The position numbers were made by a program, and so were the translations under genes. Below, piece after piece: positions 44,348-54,893 of a stretch of DNA of 64,000 bases; the stretch's first letter is position 1; each line of letters opens with the position of its first letter. The notes below the pieces were generated by a model. The model saw nothing but the letters and a program-made list of their open reading frames with translations, was not told where the DNA came from and searched no databases. The DNA is from Pictodentalium vernedei. Lineage: Eukaryota > Mollusca > Scaphopoda > Dentaliida > Dentaliidae. The DNA is taken from NCBI GenBank assembly GCA_031216915.1, contig CM062297.1:540042971-540106970 (forward strand). The letters are read 5' to 3'.

Positions 44348-46267
44348 ATGAAAGTGTCAATGACACTGTAGCTCAACTTGTTTAAGACATGTACATGTAT
44401 AGTATATGACACAGCAATGACAAACATCTAGGTAATAACCTGATAACAATTTATTTATTTTATTTTATTGGTGTTTAAGGTCACATATTTATGCACAATG
44501 GCTAATCGTGACCGTGACAGTTTTACGGGTGGAGGAAGCCGGAGTACCCGGAGAGAACCACCGAGCAACGACGAGCAGCTGTCATCTCTCCAACATCGTA
44601 ACTCTGCACCACAGCACAGGCAGGGTTAGATTGGTTGAAGACATGCGCACCATCGACATGCAGTACGCCTCAGTACACAGCGTCATCGTGCCCCCATGTA
44701 GGCAATCGGGGTGAAGTGTCATGCCCAAGGACACAACGCGGCTGCCGCAGGTGGGATTCGAACCAAGGACCTCTCGGCTTGCAGCCTGCACCTCTACCAA
44801 CTGAGTCACCACGCCCCTACCTGATAACAAAGGCACAAGTAAAGTATTGTAACGGTCTGTACATAAATGCTGACCGTAGCCTGTAACAAATATATAGGTA
44901 TAGTACTGTAAAGGTGGGGGTGATAGTTAAGATGCTAAACCAGAAAAGAAATCTTTAAGTGGGTCTGACTGAACCCCAAAATATAGCACAGTGATAACAA
45001 AGGCACCCAAAAACAACACTCGTTCCTGTCAAGTTCCTGTCACAAGGTGATAACAAAGGTACCCCAAGAAGTTTCGTAAAGATCGATTCATAAATACAGA
45101 CTCTAGCCTGAGCCGTATTGACGTGCACTTACTGTGTATCTTAGCACAGAATAAATCAAAGTTCATCTAATTTGCATAATTTCTGCACGAGAAAAATTTC
45201 GTATTATATGTGATGTATTCCATGTTGCTAAACATTCCTACAAAAATTTATTCAAATCAGAACTTTCATACAGAAGTTCTGTACAAAAAACAGATCGCAC
45301 TAATTTTGGTACAAAATGGCTGCTGGTGGCCATCTTGAATTTTGGACCGCATCCAAAAACACTTGTTCTCATCCCACGGTGATAACAAAGGTACCCAAGA
45401 AGTTTCGTAAAGATCGGTTCATAAATACGGCCTCTTGTCTGAGTCGTATAGAAGTTGTGTACAAAAAACTGATTGGACCTAATTTCGGTACAAAATGGTC
45501 ACTGGCAGCCATCTTGAATTTTGGACTGCACATAGAAACACTCGTTCTCGTCCCAAGGTGATAACAAAGGTACCCAAGAAGTTTCGTGAGGATCAGTTCA
45601 AGAATACTACCTTCAGCCCTAGCCGTATTGACATGTGCACTTACTGTGTATATATAGTAAGTAAATATTCAAATCAGAACTTTCATACAGAAGTTCTGTA
45701 CAAAAAACTGATTACACTAACTAAAGTACAAAATGGCTGCTGGTGGCCATCTTGAATTTCGGACCACACCCAAAACCACTTGTTCTCGTCCCACGGTGAT
45801 AACAAAGGTACCCAAGAAGTTTTGTAATGACCAGTTCATAAATAGGGCCTCTAGCCCAAGCCGTATTGGCATTTGCACTTACAGTGCTGAAAGTAACACT
45901 AAGTAAATCAAAGTTAGTCTAATTTGCATAATTTACGCACAAGAAAAAAACCTGTATTATATGTGATGTATCCCATGGTACTAAACATTTATACAAAAAA
46001 TTATTCAAATCAGAGCTTTCAAATGGAAGTTCTGTGCAAAAATCTGATTGCACCTAATTTTGTACAAAATGGCTGCCAGCAGCCATACTGAATTTCGGAC
46101 TGGACCCCAAAACATTCGTTCTCGTCCCATGGTGATAACAAAGTACCCAAGAAGTTTCGTAAAGATCGGTTCATAAATACGGCTTCTAGCCCAAGCCGTA
46201 TTGAATTGTTGACGGATGACTAGCCATGGCATAAGCTCAAATTTGACTTATGTCAAAGTTGAGCTAA
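44348..46267 (-). mobile_element. Helentron-like element, core type 2, second copy
   Basis: Left edge ATGAAAGTGTCAATGACACT, right edge GACTTATGTCAAAGTTGAGC then TAA. Same core as 42214-44013, in the same orientation about 330 bp downstream. A full-length SINE lies at 44450-44818. Confidence 0.78.
44450..44818 (-). mobile_element. tRNA-derived SINE, family B, best copy
   Basis: ACCTGATAACAA at 44438-44449 and 44819-44830 is a 12 bp target duplication. The minus-strand head has TGGTGACTCAGTTGGTAGAG (A box) and GGTTCGAATCC (perfect B box). The tail is TTTATTTATTTTATTTT. Confidence 0.92.
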
Positions 46268-46479
46268 TGAAAGACAATTGTAAGAATTATAGGGTTACCA
46301 AAAAAACAAAGAAAGTAATAAAAAATTTAACAAACTGATAATTAAAATAAAAATTGGGCTTCAATTTTATTTTCATTTACTTACCAATATAAAGAACAGT
46401 GGACCCCACTTAATAGGATATCTTTTTTCTGAATAACCCTGTTAATGGAATTTACCTTCCAAACACAAAACCATTTACT

Positions 46480-46985
46480 ATACCTAGGTTATAGTCAAAC
46501 ACCTGTTAATTGAATGACAAGAGGTTTGAATCAGAGATGCTGGGGGTCGAGTTGTGGTGATTAAAACGTAATCCATGCTAGCACCTGAAACCACTAAACT
46601 AAGCAACAATCTAAGCGGCATAGAACAAATTTGGTAAAAATTGGATGAACTTTGTTAAAGTTATCGTGATGACAATGTCCCAGAGTCAGAAATTCGAACA
46701 AGAAAACAATCTAAGAGGCATAACTCCTGAAAACAAATTTGGGCACTACTGGTTTTCCAACCATCCAAGACATTATCCAGTGGAACCCACATACCAAGTC
46801 TGGTAAGAACCGATAACATTTGTTAAAGGTATCGTGCTGACACTGCCTGCAAGTCAGAAATCCAATCTAAGGGGCACAACTCCTAAAAAAAGAATTGACA
46901 GGACTGGTTTTCAAACTTGTCTACGACATTCTCGAGTAGATCTCCACAGATCAAATTTGGTAAAAATCAGATAATGTTTGTTCAA
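46480..46985. repeat. Repeat type 9, about three units
   Basis: AATCTAAG-GGCATAACTCCT, AAATTTGGTAAAAAT and CTGCCTGCAAGTCAGAAAT recur about every 180 bp. It continues after the hAT-like insertion at 46994. Confidence 0.55.
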
Positions 46986-46993
46986 GTTATCAT

Positions 46994-47442
46994 TAGTACT
47001 GAAATGGTTTACCGGATAATCAGTTTGAAACCAGTTACTTACCAAACCGATTAGATAAACCATCAACCAGTTAACCAAAATATTGATAGTGATCGTCATT
47101 CCACTGTTAAAACATAGGAAACCCGCCGCTTCTCCTTTGGGATAGATTATAGCTCGTCAAGCCCATGACAAATACTTAACTTTGGCATTCAAAACATTGT
47201 TAATGATCGGCAATTTCCGTGAGTACTGAGTAATCGAAGACACTATTCCAAAGTATGTATACAAATGAACGTTGATGAATACTCAACAATGTTCATTTGT
47301 ATACAAACCATGGAATAATTTCTGCGGATACTGCTTTCCAATCACTATAGTTTTGATCCCATATTCAGCAAAATAATGGCCACGAATAACCTGGTTATAG
47401 CTCTCAATCGGGTGAGAAAATAAGCCAACCGTTTCAGCCATA
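46994..47442. mobile_element. hAT-like MITE with 8 bp target duplication
   Basis: Starts TAGTACTGAAATGGTTTACC, and the complement of its end reads TATGGCTGAAACGGTTGGC. GTTATCAT stands at 46986-46993 and at 47443-47450. Inside is a palindrome with the arm GTATACAAATGAACGTTG (47257-47306). It is related by its ends to the element at 17806. Its right half plus flank was later duplicated in tandem. Confidence 0.78.
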
Positions 47443-47760
47443 GTTATCATGCTGAGACTGCCTGCAAGTCGAAATAAATATCAGCAATTTCTGGGAGTGT
47501 CGAGTAATTGAAGACACTATTCTGAAGTAAGTATACAAATGAACGTTGTCGCGTACTCGACAACGTTCGTTTGTATACATACCACAAAATAGTTAGTTTC
47601 TGCGAATATTGTTTTCCAGTCACTATAATTTTGATCCCATATCCAGTGAAATAATGGCCATGAATAACCATATATTATCCGGTTATAGCTCTTGGTCAGT
47701 CAGGTGTAAAAATGAGCCAACCATTTCAGCCCTAGTTATCATAATGAGACTGCCTGCAAG
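47207..47760. repeat. Tandem duplication of the MITE half and its flank
   Basis: CAATTT at 47211 and 47485, GTATACAAATGAACGTTG at about 47257 and 47531, and GTTATCAT at 47443 and 47735 show a direct repeat offset by 274-292 bp. The second copy carries the target duplication and flank, so it arose after insertion. Confidence 0.75.
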
Positions 47761-47849
47761 TCAGAAATTTCAAATATGAAAACCAATAGGCATTAACTCC
47801 AGAAAACAACAGGCCTCTCAGCATAGACTGCTCTGCCCAGGGTCACTGC

Positions 47850-48662
47850 TTTTTGGGGAAGCTAAATACAAAACAAGAATACAAGTGGTACTGCTTGTGA
47901 CCTTGGCCAAGATGATATGACAATGAGTCAAGGTCATGACCCAACATTAGGTTATGGGTAACAATTCTATGAAGGATGAACAAAATCTGCCGCATAGATT
48001 GAGTTATACAGAGTAGACAGGGGCTGTATAACAATAACAAAGTTTTGCTGTCTGTGACTTGAACTTGATCTTGAGAATATGACCTTGGATCAAAGTTGTG
48101 ACACACCTTTGAGTTATGAGCAATAAATGTACCAAGTATGAAAAAGATCTGCTAATCATACCACGTTATATGGACCGGACAGGGGCTGTATTACATATTT
48201 CCCCTCAGCTCCAGGGATCGCGACCTCATCTTGAACAGCAGTGACCCCCCAAAGGTGCCATCAAGGTACTCTTTATCACGCAGGCCACCCAAAGACCTCT
48301 TTGATTTGACCCCCTCTCGCCAATTACGGTTACAATCCTCCATGACCCTTTCTCTGATGATTTTTTTACCCTGGTTGGCCCCAACGTCCAGGACCGAGAT
48401 CTCCAATGAGTAGTTCTCTACTAGCTCCCTCACTTGGACCATCCACCCCGCCTTTATATTTGAGTTGAAAATTCAATACATACAGTTATAAAGATTTGTC
48501 CAAAAATATTTGATGGTTGAGAAGTTATGGCCCAAACAAACAAAATGCTGATGACAGACGGACAACAGATAGACAGGTGATGGACAATGGCTGGAAGATG
48601 GATGAACAATAGACAAATCATCATCAGAAAATTCCGCTGACACTTATCAGGCAGAGCTAAAA
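47850..48662. repeat. Repeat type 5, two units with a LINE fragment inside
   Basis: Units share GGACAGGGGCTGTATTACA, GAGTTATGAGCAATAAATGT and ATGAAAAAGATCTGC. It ends CTGACACTTATCAGGCAGAG then CTAA, a hairpin plus CTAA arrangement like the other elements. Confidence 0.55.
48191..48450 (-). pseudogene. C-terminal fragment of a non-LTR retrotransposon protein
   Basis: An 83-codon frame reading GWMVQVRELVENYSLE, then DCNRNWREGVKSKRSLGGLR and YLDGTFGGSLLFKMRSRSLE. The KSSL...Y-DGS-GG-LLFKARS pattern is one I associate with the C-terminal end of some metazoan LINE ORF2 proteins. The flanks are repeat type 5 on both sides, so it is an insertion. The resemblance is from memory of the family pattern and needs a search. 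Confidence 0.5.
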
Positions 48663-49318
48663 ATCCTACCAAGTTACAATGAAATCCCTCCATAAATACG
48701 AACTGTAGAGACTGTGGTAAAGGTTTTCGGCTCAGGCAAACATCCCAATTGACAGATCGCGACCAAATGAGGAAGTTCTCATCTAGACATCATACAGAGT
48801 CACCCTACCAAGTTACAATGAAATCCCTCCATATTAAATATGACCTGTAGACTGTGCTAAAAGTTTTTGGGTTTTGGGCTTGGGCAGCCATCACAGTTGA
48901 CAGATCATAACCAAAAGGGGACGTTCTCATCTAAACATTATACAGAGTCATCCTACCAAGTTACAATGATACCCCTTCATAAATATGACCTGTAGACTGT
49001 GCTAAAGGTTTTCAAGTTTTGGGCTCGGGCAGCCATCACGGTTGACCGATCGTGACCAAAAGGGGACGTTCTCATCTAGACATGACCTCAAACCTGCATA
49101 TGAAATTTTGTGATGATCGGACAAGAACTACAGGGGGTAGCCTGTGCTAAAGGAAAATGTGAACACCCTCACAGACTTGCAGACTCACAGACTTCCGCAT
49201 GCGCAGTGGCAATAGCTTATCCTAACTTTGTCAAGTTAAGCTAAAAATGTGGACAAACTCACAGACTTCCACATGCATGATGGCAATAGATTATCTTGAC
49301 TTTGTCAAGTTAATCTAA
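48663..49318 (-). mobile_element. Helentron-like element, core type 3, left part missing, doubled right end
   Basis: Three to four type 3 units start at 48664 (CCTACCAAGTTACAATGAAAT). The right terminus ACTTTGTCAAGTTAAGCTAA ends at 49244 and is followed by a second copy of the terminal 70 bp (49245-49318). The left hairpin is absent; the element abuts the end of repeat type 5. Confidence 0.65.
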
Positions 49319-50248
49319 AACTTGGATGTTTAAGTTATCATGTTAACACTACAACATGGAAGGACTGATGGATGCCCACCAACCTTCATCAAAACAAGTC
49401 AAATTGTCCACACAACTCAAACAAAAAGTCAACATATGTCAATATCCTTGACAATCACCAAAGTCCTCTTGTTTGCAGGTGGAGGGGGGGGGGGGTTGAT
49501 CTGGAAAACATTTACAGACACAGGGTCAAACATTTTTTTTTTTCGCCCTTCAGACACCCACCACCCTCTTACCCGCAATTTTCATTATTTTTTGTCCAGT
49601 CATTTATGGGGACCCACACCCTAAAATCTGAAAAAAGCATAAAATGCACACCTAGCCCTGTCAAACCGAGAACTGTTCCATTTCTTAATATTTAAGACTA
49701 TTCCACTGACTGTTCCAGCATTTTAATACACCTCTGAGGCTGCAAGGGAGATAGTTCTAATGAGTTTGAATGGAAATAGAAACAAAGTATTATCAAATAA
49801 GTCTGAGTAAGTTACTGAATAAGTCCTGAATATGTCTGAGGTAATACATTTTCTGACACCCAAGTCTGTACCAGATTATTTAGCAATTCTTAGTAGAAAA
49901 CACCTCTTCATTCCTCATTTTGGAACTAACAGGGATAGAAAAATTCACCTTCCCTATCTCTGTGGTATGCACATGTGGCATGAGGGAAGTCACAATCACA
50001 GACTAAATGTCAACATATCTTACTGGTATGATGAAGGTTACTGATTGATACTGCATATCAGTCATCTTTGTCCAATTGGCCTTTTTAATTGACAAACATT
50101 TTCTTGGTGAAGGGGGGTGTTTTTCTCTTTTACAGGCCTGCACGAATTGAAAATTAAGGAAACCTCTTTATGGGTTACCTTAATTACTTTAGGATAACCC
50201 TGTTCAAAAAAAGGTAACCCATTTAAGCCGCAAACTGTCGTTATTATG
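49319..50248. other. No gene seen
   Basis: A 12-base G run at 49484-49495. Open frames at 49340-49695 and 49832-50044 have unrecognised products. Worn GGGTTACC/GGTAACCC repeats lie at 50170-50225. Confidence 0.45.
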
Positions 50249-50498
50249 GTAACCCTTTACCTAACAAAACGGTCAAAAATGGCCGGGAAATTTACCAAAA
50301 TAAGCCTACCAAAGCCAAACATATTTTGCAAATCTCATAATAAAACATACAGATATGGATATCATTAGAACCGGCTTATCAAGCCGGTTCTAATGATATT
50401 CATATTTGTTTGGGATTTATTGAAAAATTGTGAGATTTTCTTGCAAAAAATGTGAAATTTCATTTTTTATAAAAAAGCTGTGTTAGGTGAAGGGTTAA
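50249..50498. mobile_element. TTAA-MITE family 1, complete
   Basis: (GTAA)CCCTTTACCTAACA on the left, and the complement of the right end reads TTAACCCTTCACCTAACAC. The central palindrome has near-perfect 20 bp arms (GATATCATTAGAACCGGCTT and its complement, 50357-50402). 250 bp. Confidence 0.8.
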
Positions 50499-51269
50499 CA
50501 GGGTGCTGATGAAACAAACACTCTTTAGACATGTTCTTGATTGTTCAACTCTCTCCACTCTGATGTCAAAATCATTCTTCAATGCTGATTATCTCCTTTT
50601 ATACTGTGGAAAATTCAACATTTATAATTTAGTTGACAGCTTATGAAGCTCTGCCCACAAAAATATAAACTGTTGATTATATTGACTGTACAAGGGTAAA
50701 TAACCACAAGGGAATCATTGATTGTTTAGACATCAGAGTAAAGGGGAGTCAACCTTTAAAAACTGAATATTTTCTTGATATTTTTCAACAAATAGTTATG
50801 AGCGCGACAACAACAACAACAAAAAATTGGGGGAACGGAAAACGGTTCGCCATAAATAAATTAAGGCAACCTTTAGGCATACGAACCCATCATTCGCCTA
50901 ATTTGTGCTGGCCTGTTTTACTGTATTACACCAGTGGCATCCGGTGGTATTATGATTTTTATTTATATAAACTTTCTGTAATTATTTTGGACTATTTTCT
51001 CCTTCAATTAACATGCAATGGTCAGATAGATTAGGAAGAATAGATGCAAGTCCATTCCCGTGTGGACAGCATTAGCAGCAGGTACCAATATAGAATTTAT
51101 ATGGATTTTGGACATACCTACACCCCTAATGTGATAGTTTATATGTTTCAAATGGCCTGGTTTGCTATATAATGGATAACAAGGGCAACGCAAAGTGTGG
51201 GCCAATGCCCCCGACATGCATGCAAGTTCGAAGTAGCAAACAATTTCTAAGTGCAGAGTGAAAATAGAA
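50499..51269. other. No gene seen
   Basis: A unique-looking stretch; CAACAACAACAA near 50808. The frame 50798-51034 has no recognisable product. Confidence 0.45.
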
Positions 51270-51510
51270 AGATTTACTAAGTCGAAAAGAGCCATAACGC
51301 TGGAAAAAATTATTGGACGGAGCCCATTCCTTGTGCATATCTGTCCCCCCATGCAGGTCTATCAGCATACCAAAGGAGATGCAAATTTGAGCAATGACTC
51401 TGAAATTACAATGCAAAACATTTGTATGGACAGACAGATGGTCAGATGGACAGAGGGCTTCACTAAATACCCTGAATCCTCCTTCGGAAGTCAGGGGCAT
51501 AATAAAAGGT
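51270..51510. repeat. Single-copy relative of the array at 3990
   Basis: AGAGCCATAACGCTGGAAA, GTCTATCAGCATACCAAAGG and TCTGAAATTACAATGCAAAA match units of 3990-4530, ending in the shared GGAAGTCAGGGGCATAAT flank. Confidence 0.6.
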
Positions 51511-52586
51511 TAAACAAGCACAAAACTTTGGGATTTTATTGCATTTTTGGTCATTTACGCATTTTTTCCGGATCACCAACCCACCCACCCCCTCCCTGTG
51601 TCTGGAAATGTTTGGGTGACCACCCCCATTTATTTGAATAACCATGTGGCCTCAGCACATCACAAACTGGCATTTAATTCATTATATCTTGTTTGACAGA
51701 GAGCGATAAACTCTGTTAAACATGAAAGAATAAATGTTTAGTTTATCTCAAGACTACAGGAAAGTGACCAAATACCTGTTAATTGAATACTCCTGTTACC
51801 AGCTGTTACCTGAATAATTTTCACTGGCACAGTGGCTATTCAATTATCAGGGTTCCACTGTATATGTAATAGTTTTAGTTCCAGGAAATATTTAAATTTT
51901 TACTTCATAATTTCATTAAGTAGGATGGATCCTCGGTAAATGTGTAGGGTTGACCAATCAATATTTTCAATGTGCAGCCCCCAAGTCTGCACATTGAAAT
52001 ATTAATTGGTCTACCACCAAATAACGAATATTCACACCTCCAATTGCTGCCACTGAACAAACATGGAATATATCACTAGGGTTTAAAGGGTTAACTATTG
52101 AAAAAGAAAAGCAAAAATATTGTATTGAAGGTGCTATTTTTATTTATTTTTTCTTGTTCTATTTATGAAATTTTGACACATGGCCATGTCAAAACCGGAT
52201 TGCAGAATAATCGAGAATAGACAGTTTTTGTGATCAGAGCGCTGTATATTATGTATTGCGAAACAAAAGTTGAGTCTTTGGACTAAAATCGGGGTCTTCT
52301 GTCTACCCAGCCGCTATTGTTCTGGTAGAAGTGTGAAACTTTTCTTGATCAAAGAAATGCCGACTATAGTTTTGTTCAAATTACTAGTTTGTTCAGTTGG
52401 GAATTTAACTGCAAATTCAGAGGGCTGGGTAAGTAGGAAAATGACAAAAACGAACCAAAAAAAAACCAATGTCAATATACAGGGAGGATAAAATAATAAC
52501 TGCAGTTATGATTTTATCACCAATGCTTCTTGTATAGACCTCTTATATTAACACAAAAATGGGACGAAATTATGCCTTGGACCAAA
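51511..52586. other. No gene seen; hairpin at 51952-52011
   Basis: The hairpin has the arm GACCAATCAATATTTTCAAT and a near-perfect complement around GCCCCCAAGT. No convincing frame; 52270-52491 encodes an unrecognised product. Confidence 0.5.
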
Positions 52587-52867
52587 AAATATAAATTTTA
52601 TAGTAAATTTCCTTTCTTATTATACCTACCGAAATTGTTTACTACAGGCTTGCACTACAGTGGAAGAACCTAACTCGGATAAAATACTCTCTATTTTAAT
52701 CTTTCCCAAGATTTGGGAAAGAAAAGTGGTGTAAAAACACCACGAAAAAATAAGCCAAAACTGGGTCGAGCGCCATTGGCGCAGACCCAGTATGGGATGC
52801 TCTTCCATAGTACAAATCCACAACATCCGTAAAACAGTGTGCAATGCGTCAATTCGTCATTCTTTTG
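52587..52867. repeat. DIRS terminal inverted repeat, left
   Basis: From 52643 inward, GTTTACTACAGGCTTGCACT, CTAACTCGGATAAAATACTC, ATCTTTCCCAAGATTTGGGA and GACCCAGT-TGGG match the right end in reverse complement. The outer 50 bp are less alike between the two ends. Short inner palindromes (TCCCAAGATTTGGGA; GTGGTGTAAAAACACCAC) are present in both copies. Confidence 0.9.
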
Positions 52868-52946
52868 ATTCCGAACAACACAGGAGTTATGTGATCAGCG
52901 GGGAGGAAGGATTCTTACCCGAATAAGAAGACGGGAGGGCATCCAT

Positions 52947-53036
52947 GTAAACAATTTCGGTAGGTATAATAAGAAAGGAAATTTACTATAAAATTTATAT
53001 TTCTTATCAACCTACCTCAATTGTTTACTACAGGCT
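52947..53036. repeat. DIRS internal complementary region
   Basis: 52947-52998 is the exact reverse complement of 52591-52642. 52999-53036 is the reverse complement of 62499-62536 with one mismatch. The join at 52998/52999 reproduces the two ends of the element placed side by side. Confidence 0.92.
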
Positions 53037-53239
53037 GAATAGACAAAAGGCTGGAGGGAATCACATAACCAACCCACACATAACTCAATAGCACTGGGAC
53101 CGTGGACAGAGGAAGAGATCCCTAGGTCTATCAAACCATAGCATCACAAACATTGGAAAAGACAATGAAAGATGAGGCGTATGGTGAAGTGCGACGCACA
53201 GACAGAAAGGGCAGTAACAGCACGAAGCTGGAACTGACC

Positions 53240-53883
53240 CTGAAAAAAGCTGAAAGGCTGGGATAGACAACAGCCTGAGCCGAAGAAAGAGGGCCCCAAG
53301 GTTCTCTGTCGGCTCCTGCAACTGTCGCAGATAAAAGGAGAATGTCGCATTTCTCCAGAAGGCTGCCAGAATAACATCCGTCATCCGACAACATGACAGA
53401 GTTATTAAAAGAGGAAGACAATGCACGCACCTCGTGGCAGAAAAAACAATTGGTAAAACAATCACCAGTAGCTAGACGAGCGGAAGCTGCACGAATAGCA
53501 AGACAAATCCATCAAGAAATGGATGCAGGAGAGATCTGGCATGTGAGAGAACGCATATTCATCCAGGATAAAGGCGTGAATGCCCCCCCCCCACCCCCAA
53601 GCAGAGCTGCGCCCAAGAAAGTGACCATCTTGGAGGAAACTGCAAAGTCCTAGGCCTTTTCAAGGAAAAGAGCTGAACAAGCTTGGAGAGGCAAGGATGA
53701 GTGTCGAAACAAGGCGGTATCACATATGAAAAAATGTCTCCGAAGCATGGACATGGACCCATTGCTGGAGACCCCCCAGAAACAAACATATACCAGAAAC
53801 TCCGCAAGTGGTGTGATCGAAGGAGTGACAGAAGCAACAGAGTGATCGCACACCATCGACAGAAGAACCTTCCACTTAGCCAC
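53240..53883 (-). pseudogene. DIRS tyrosine recombinase, broken
   Basis: The N-terminal part reads MAKWKVLLSMVCDHSVASV, then PSITPLAEFLVYV, like the KW-FC-WC...PS...ADFL core-binding region of DIRS recombinases. After several frameshifts and a 10-base C run (53583-53592), DVILAAFWRNATFSFYLRQL resembles the C-terminal motif AA-W-S-TF--FYLR; its Tyr codon at 53331-53333 would be the nucleophile. Role: integrates the circular DNA copy. Clearly inactive in this copy. Confidence 0.75.
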
Positions 53884-54893
53884 AGAGGCTAAACCAATGG
53901 AGTGAGTGCCTCCTTGAAGAAAAGCAACTCCACTGCGTGTCTCGAAAAACCACTACGGAGGAGACAGGACCCGATAAAAGACATGTGCGAAGGCACAATG
54001 AAGTCGGGTCAACGTAAAACCTCCTCGGGCGACTTTGGCAAAGAAAGTCGCGAGGTAGAGGGAGACATGCCGGAACTGCCGCTAACAGAGAGCGGAGCAG
54101 ATTGATCCACACCCACCGAGGCAACGGGTGTGATCGAAAGGATTCGACGACTGCAGGTTCATATCCAGGCGAGAACCTGAGGTGGAATCGGAACCGGCAG
54201 GAAGGCGTAGCCGACAAGACCATCCCAAAGGAGGGCCAGAGCGTCCACGGCGAAAGCCAGAGCATCTGGACACGGGGACACAAAAGTGTCCACCGGATGG
54301 TTCCAACGAGTCGCAAGAGAGCGACGGAACCCGCCATGTGGAGCATCCACCTGGTGGAAATGACCCTGCCCCGATGGGACAGGGAGTCGGCTAGGACGTT
54401 CAGACGACCGGGAATGTGACGAACAGCCACCACGGCGTGGACATCCTGAGCAAGCAGTAGAAGATCCCGAGCCAATTCGAACATTGGAACAGAGTGCGTG
54501 CCGCCCTGGTTCTGAATGTAAGCAACCACCATCGAATGATCAGACAACAGAAGGACCTGGCAATTCGACAGGTGAGGGATCCACTACCTGAAACTCAGAA
54601 GCAAGAAGCTCCTTCTGGCTGATGTGTAGAGCTGCATGATCCTGGTCCCACATCCTGTGAATGGAAAGACCTCGAGGATCCAACGTCGCACCCCATACGA
54701 GATCGCAGGCATCTGCCATCAGAACGCGATCGGACATGGGTAAGTCCAACGGAATACCCTGCGAAAGCCACTGGACATCCGCCCAGAGGAGAAGGTGAGG
54801 ATAAAGATATTCTGGAAACTGAAGCACCAGATCCAGAAAATCGACATTCGGCCTCCCAACGACTGAGCAGAAAGTGTTGGAGAGGTCAGACAC
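53876..54893 (-). pseudogene. DIRS RNase H region, frameshifted
   Basis: The first frame (54893-54540) has RVLMADACDLVWGATLDPRG, then HAALHISQKELLA, the first catalytic blocks of RNase H. The second frame (54547-53876) continues SDHSMVVAYIQNQGGTHS and AVRHIPGRLNVLADSLSHRG, which are the third and last blocks in DIRS and Gypsy-type enzymes. The shift lies near 54545. It removes RNA from RNA/DNA hybrids during copying. Confidence 0.85.

Noticed and set aside
44740-44815. Functional tRNA gene on the minus strand
   Set aside because: A and B boxes are present, but the sequence does not fold into a full cloverleaf and is the head of a repeated SINE with a target duplication.
48191-48450. A host gene exon
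   Set aside because: Flanking halves of one repeat unit on both sides show it is an insertion, and the motif pattern is LINE-like.
53393-54419. Plus-strand frames of 60-105 codons opposite the DIRS genes
   Set aside because: Shadows of the minus-strand RNase H and recombinase region, with no domain of their own.
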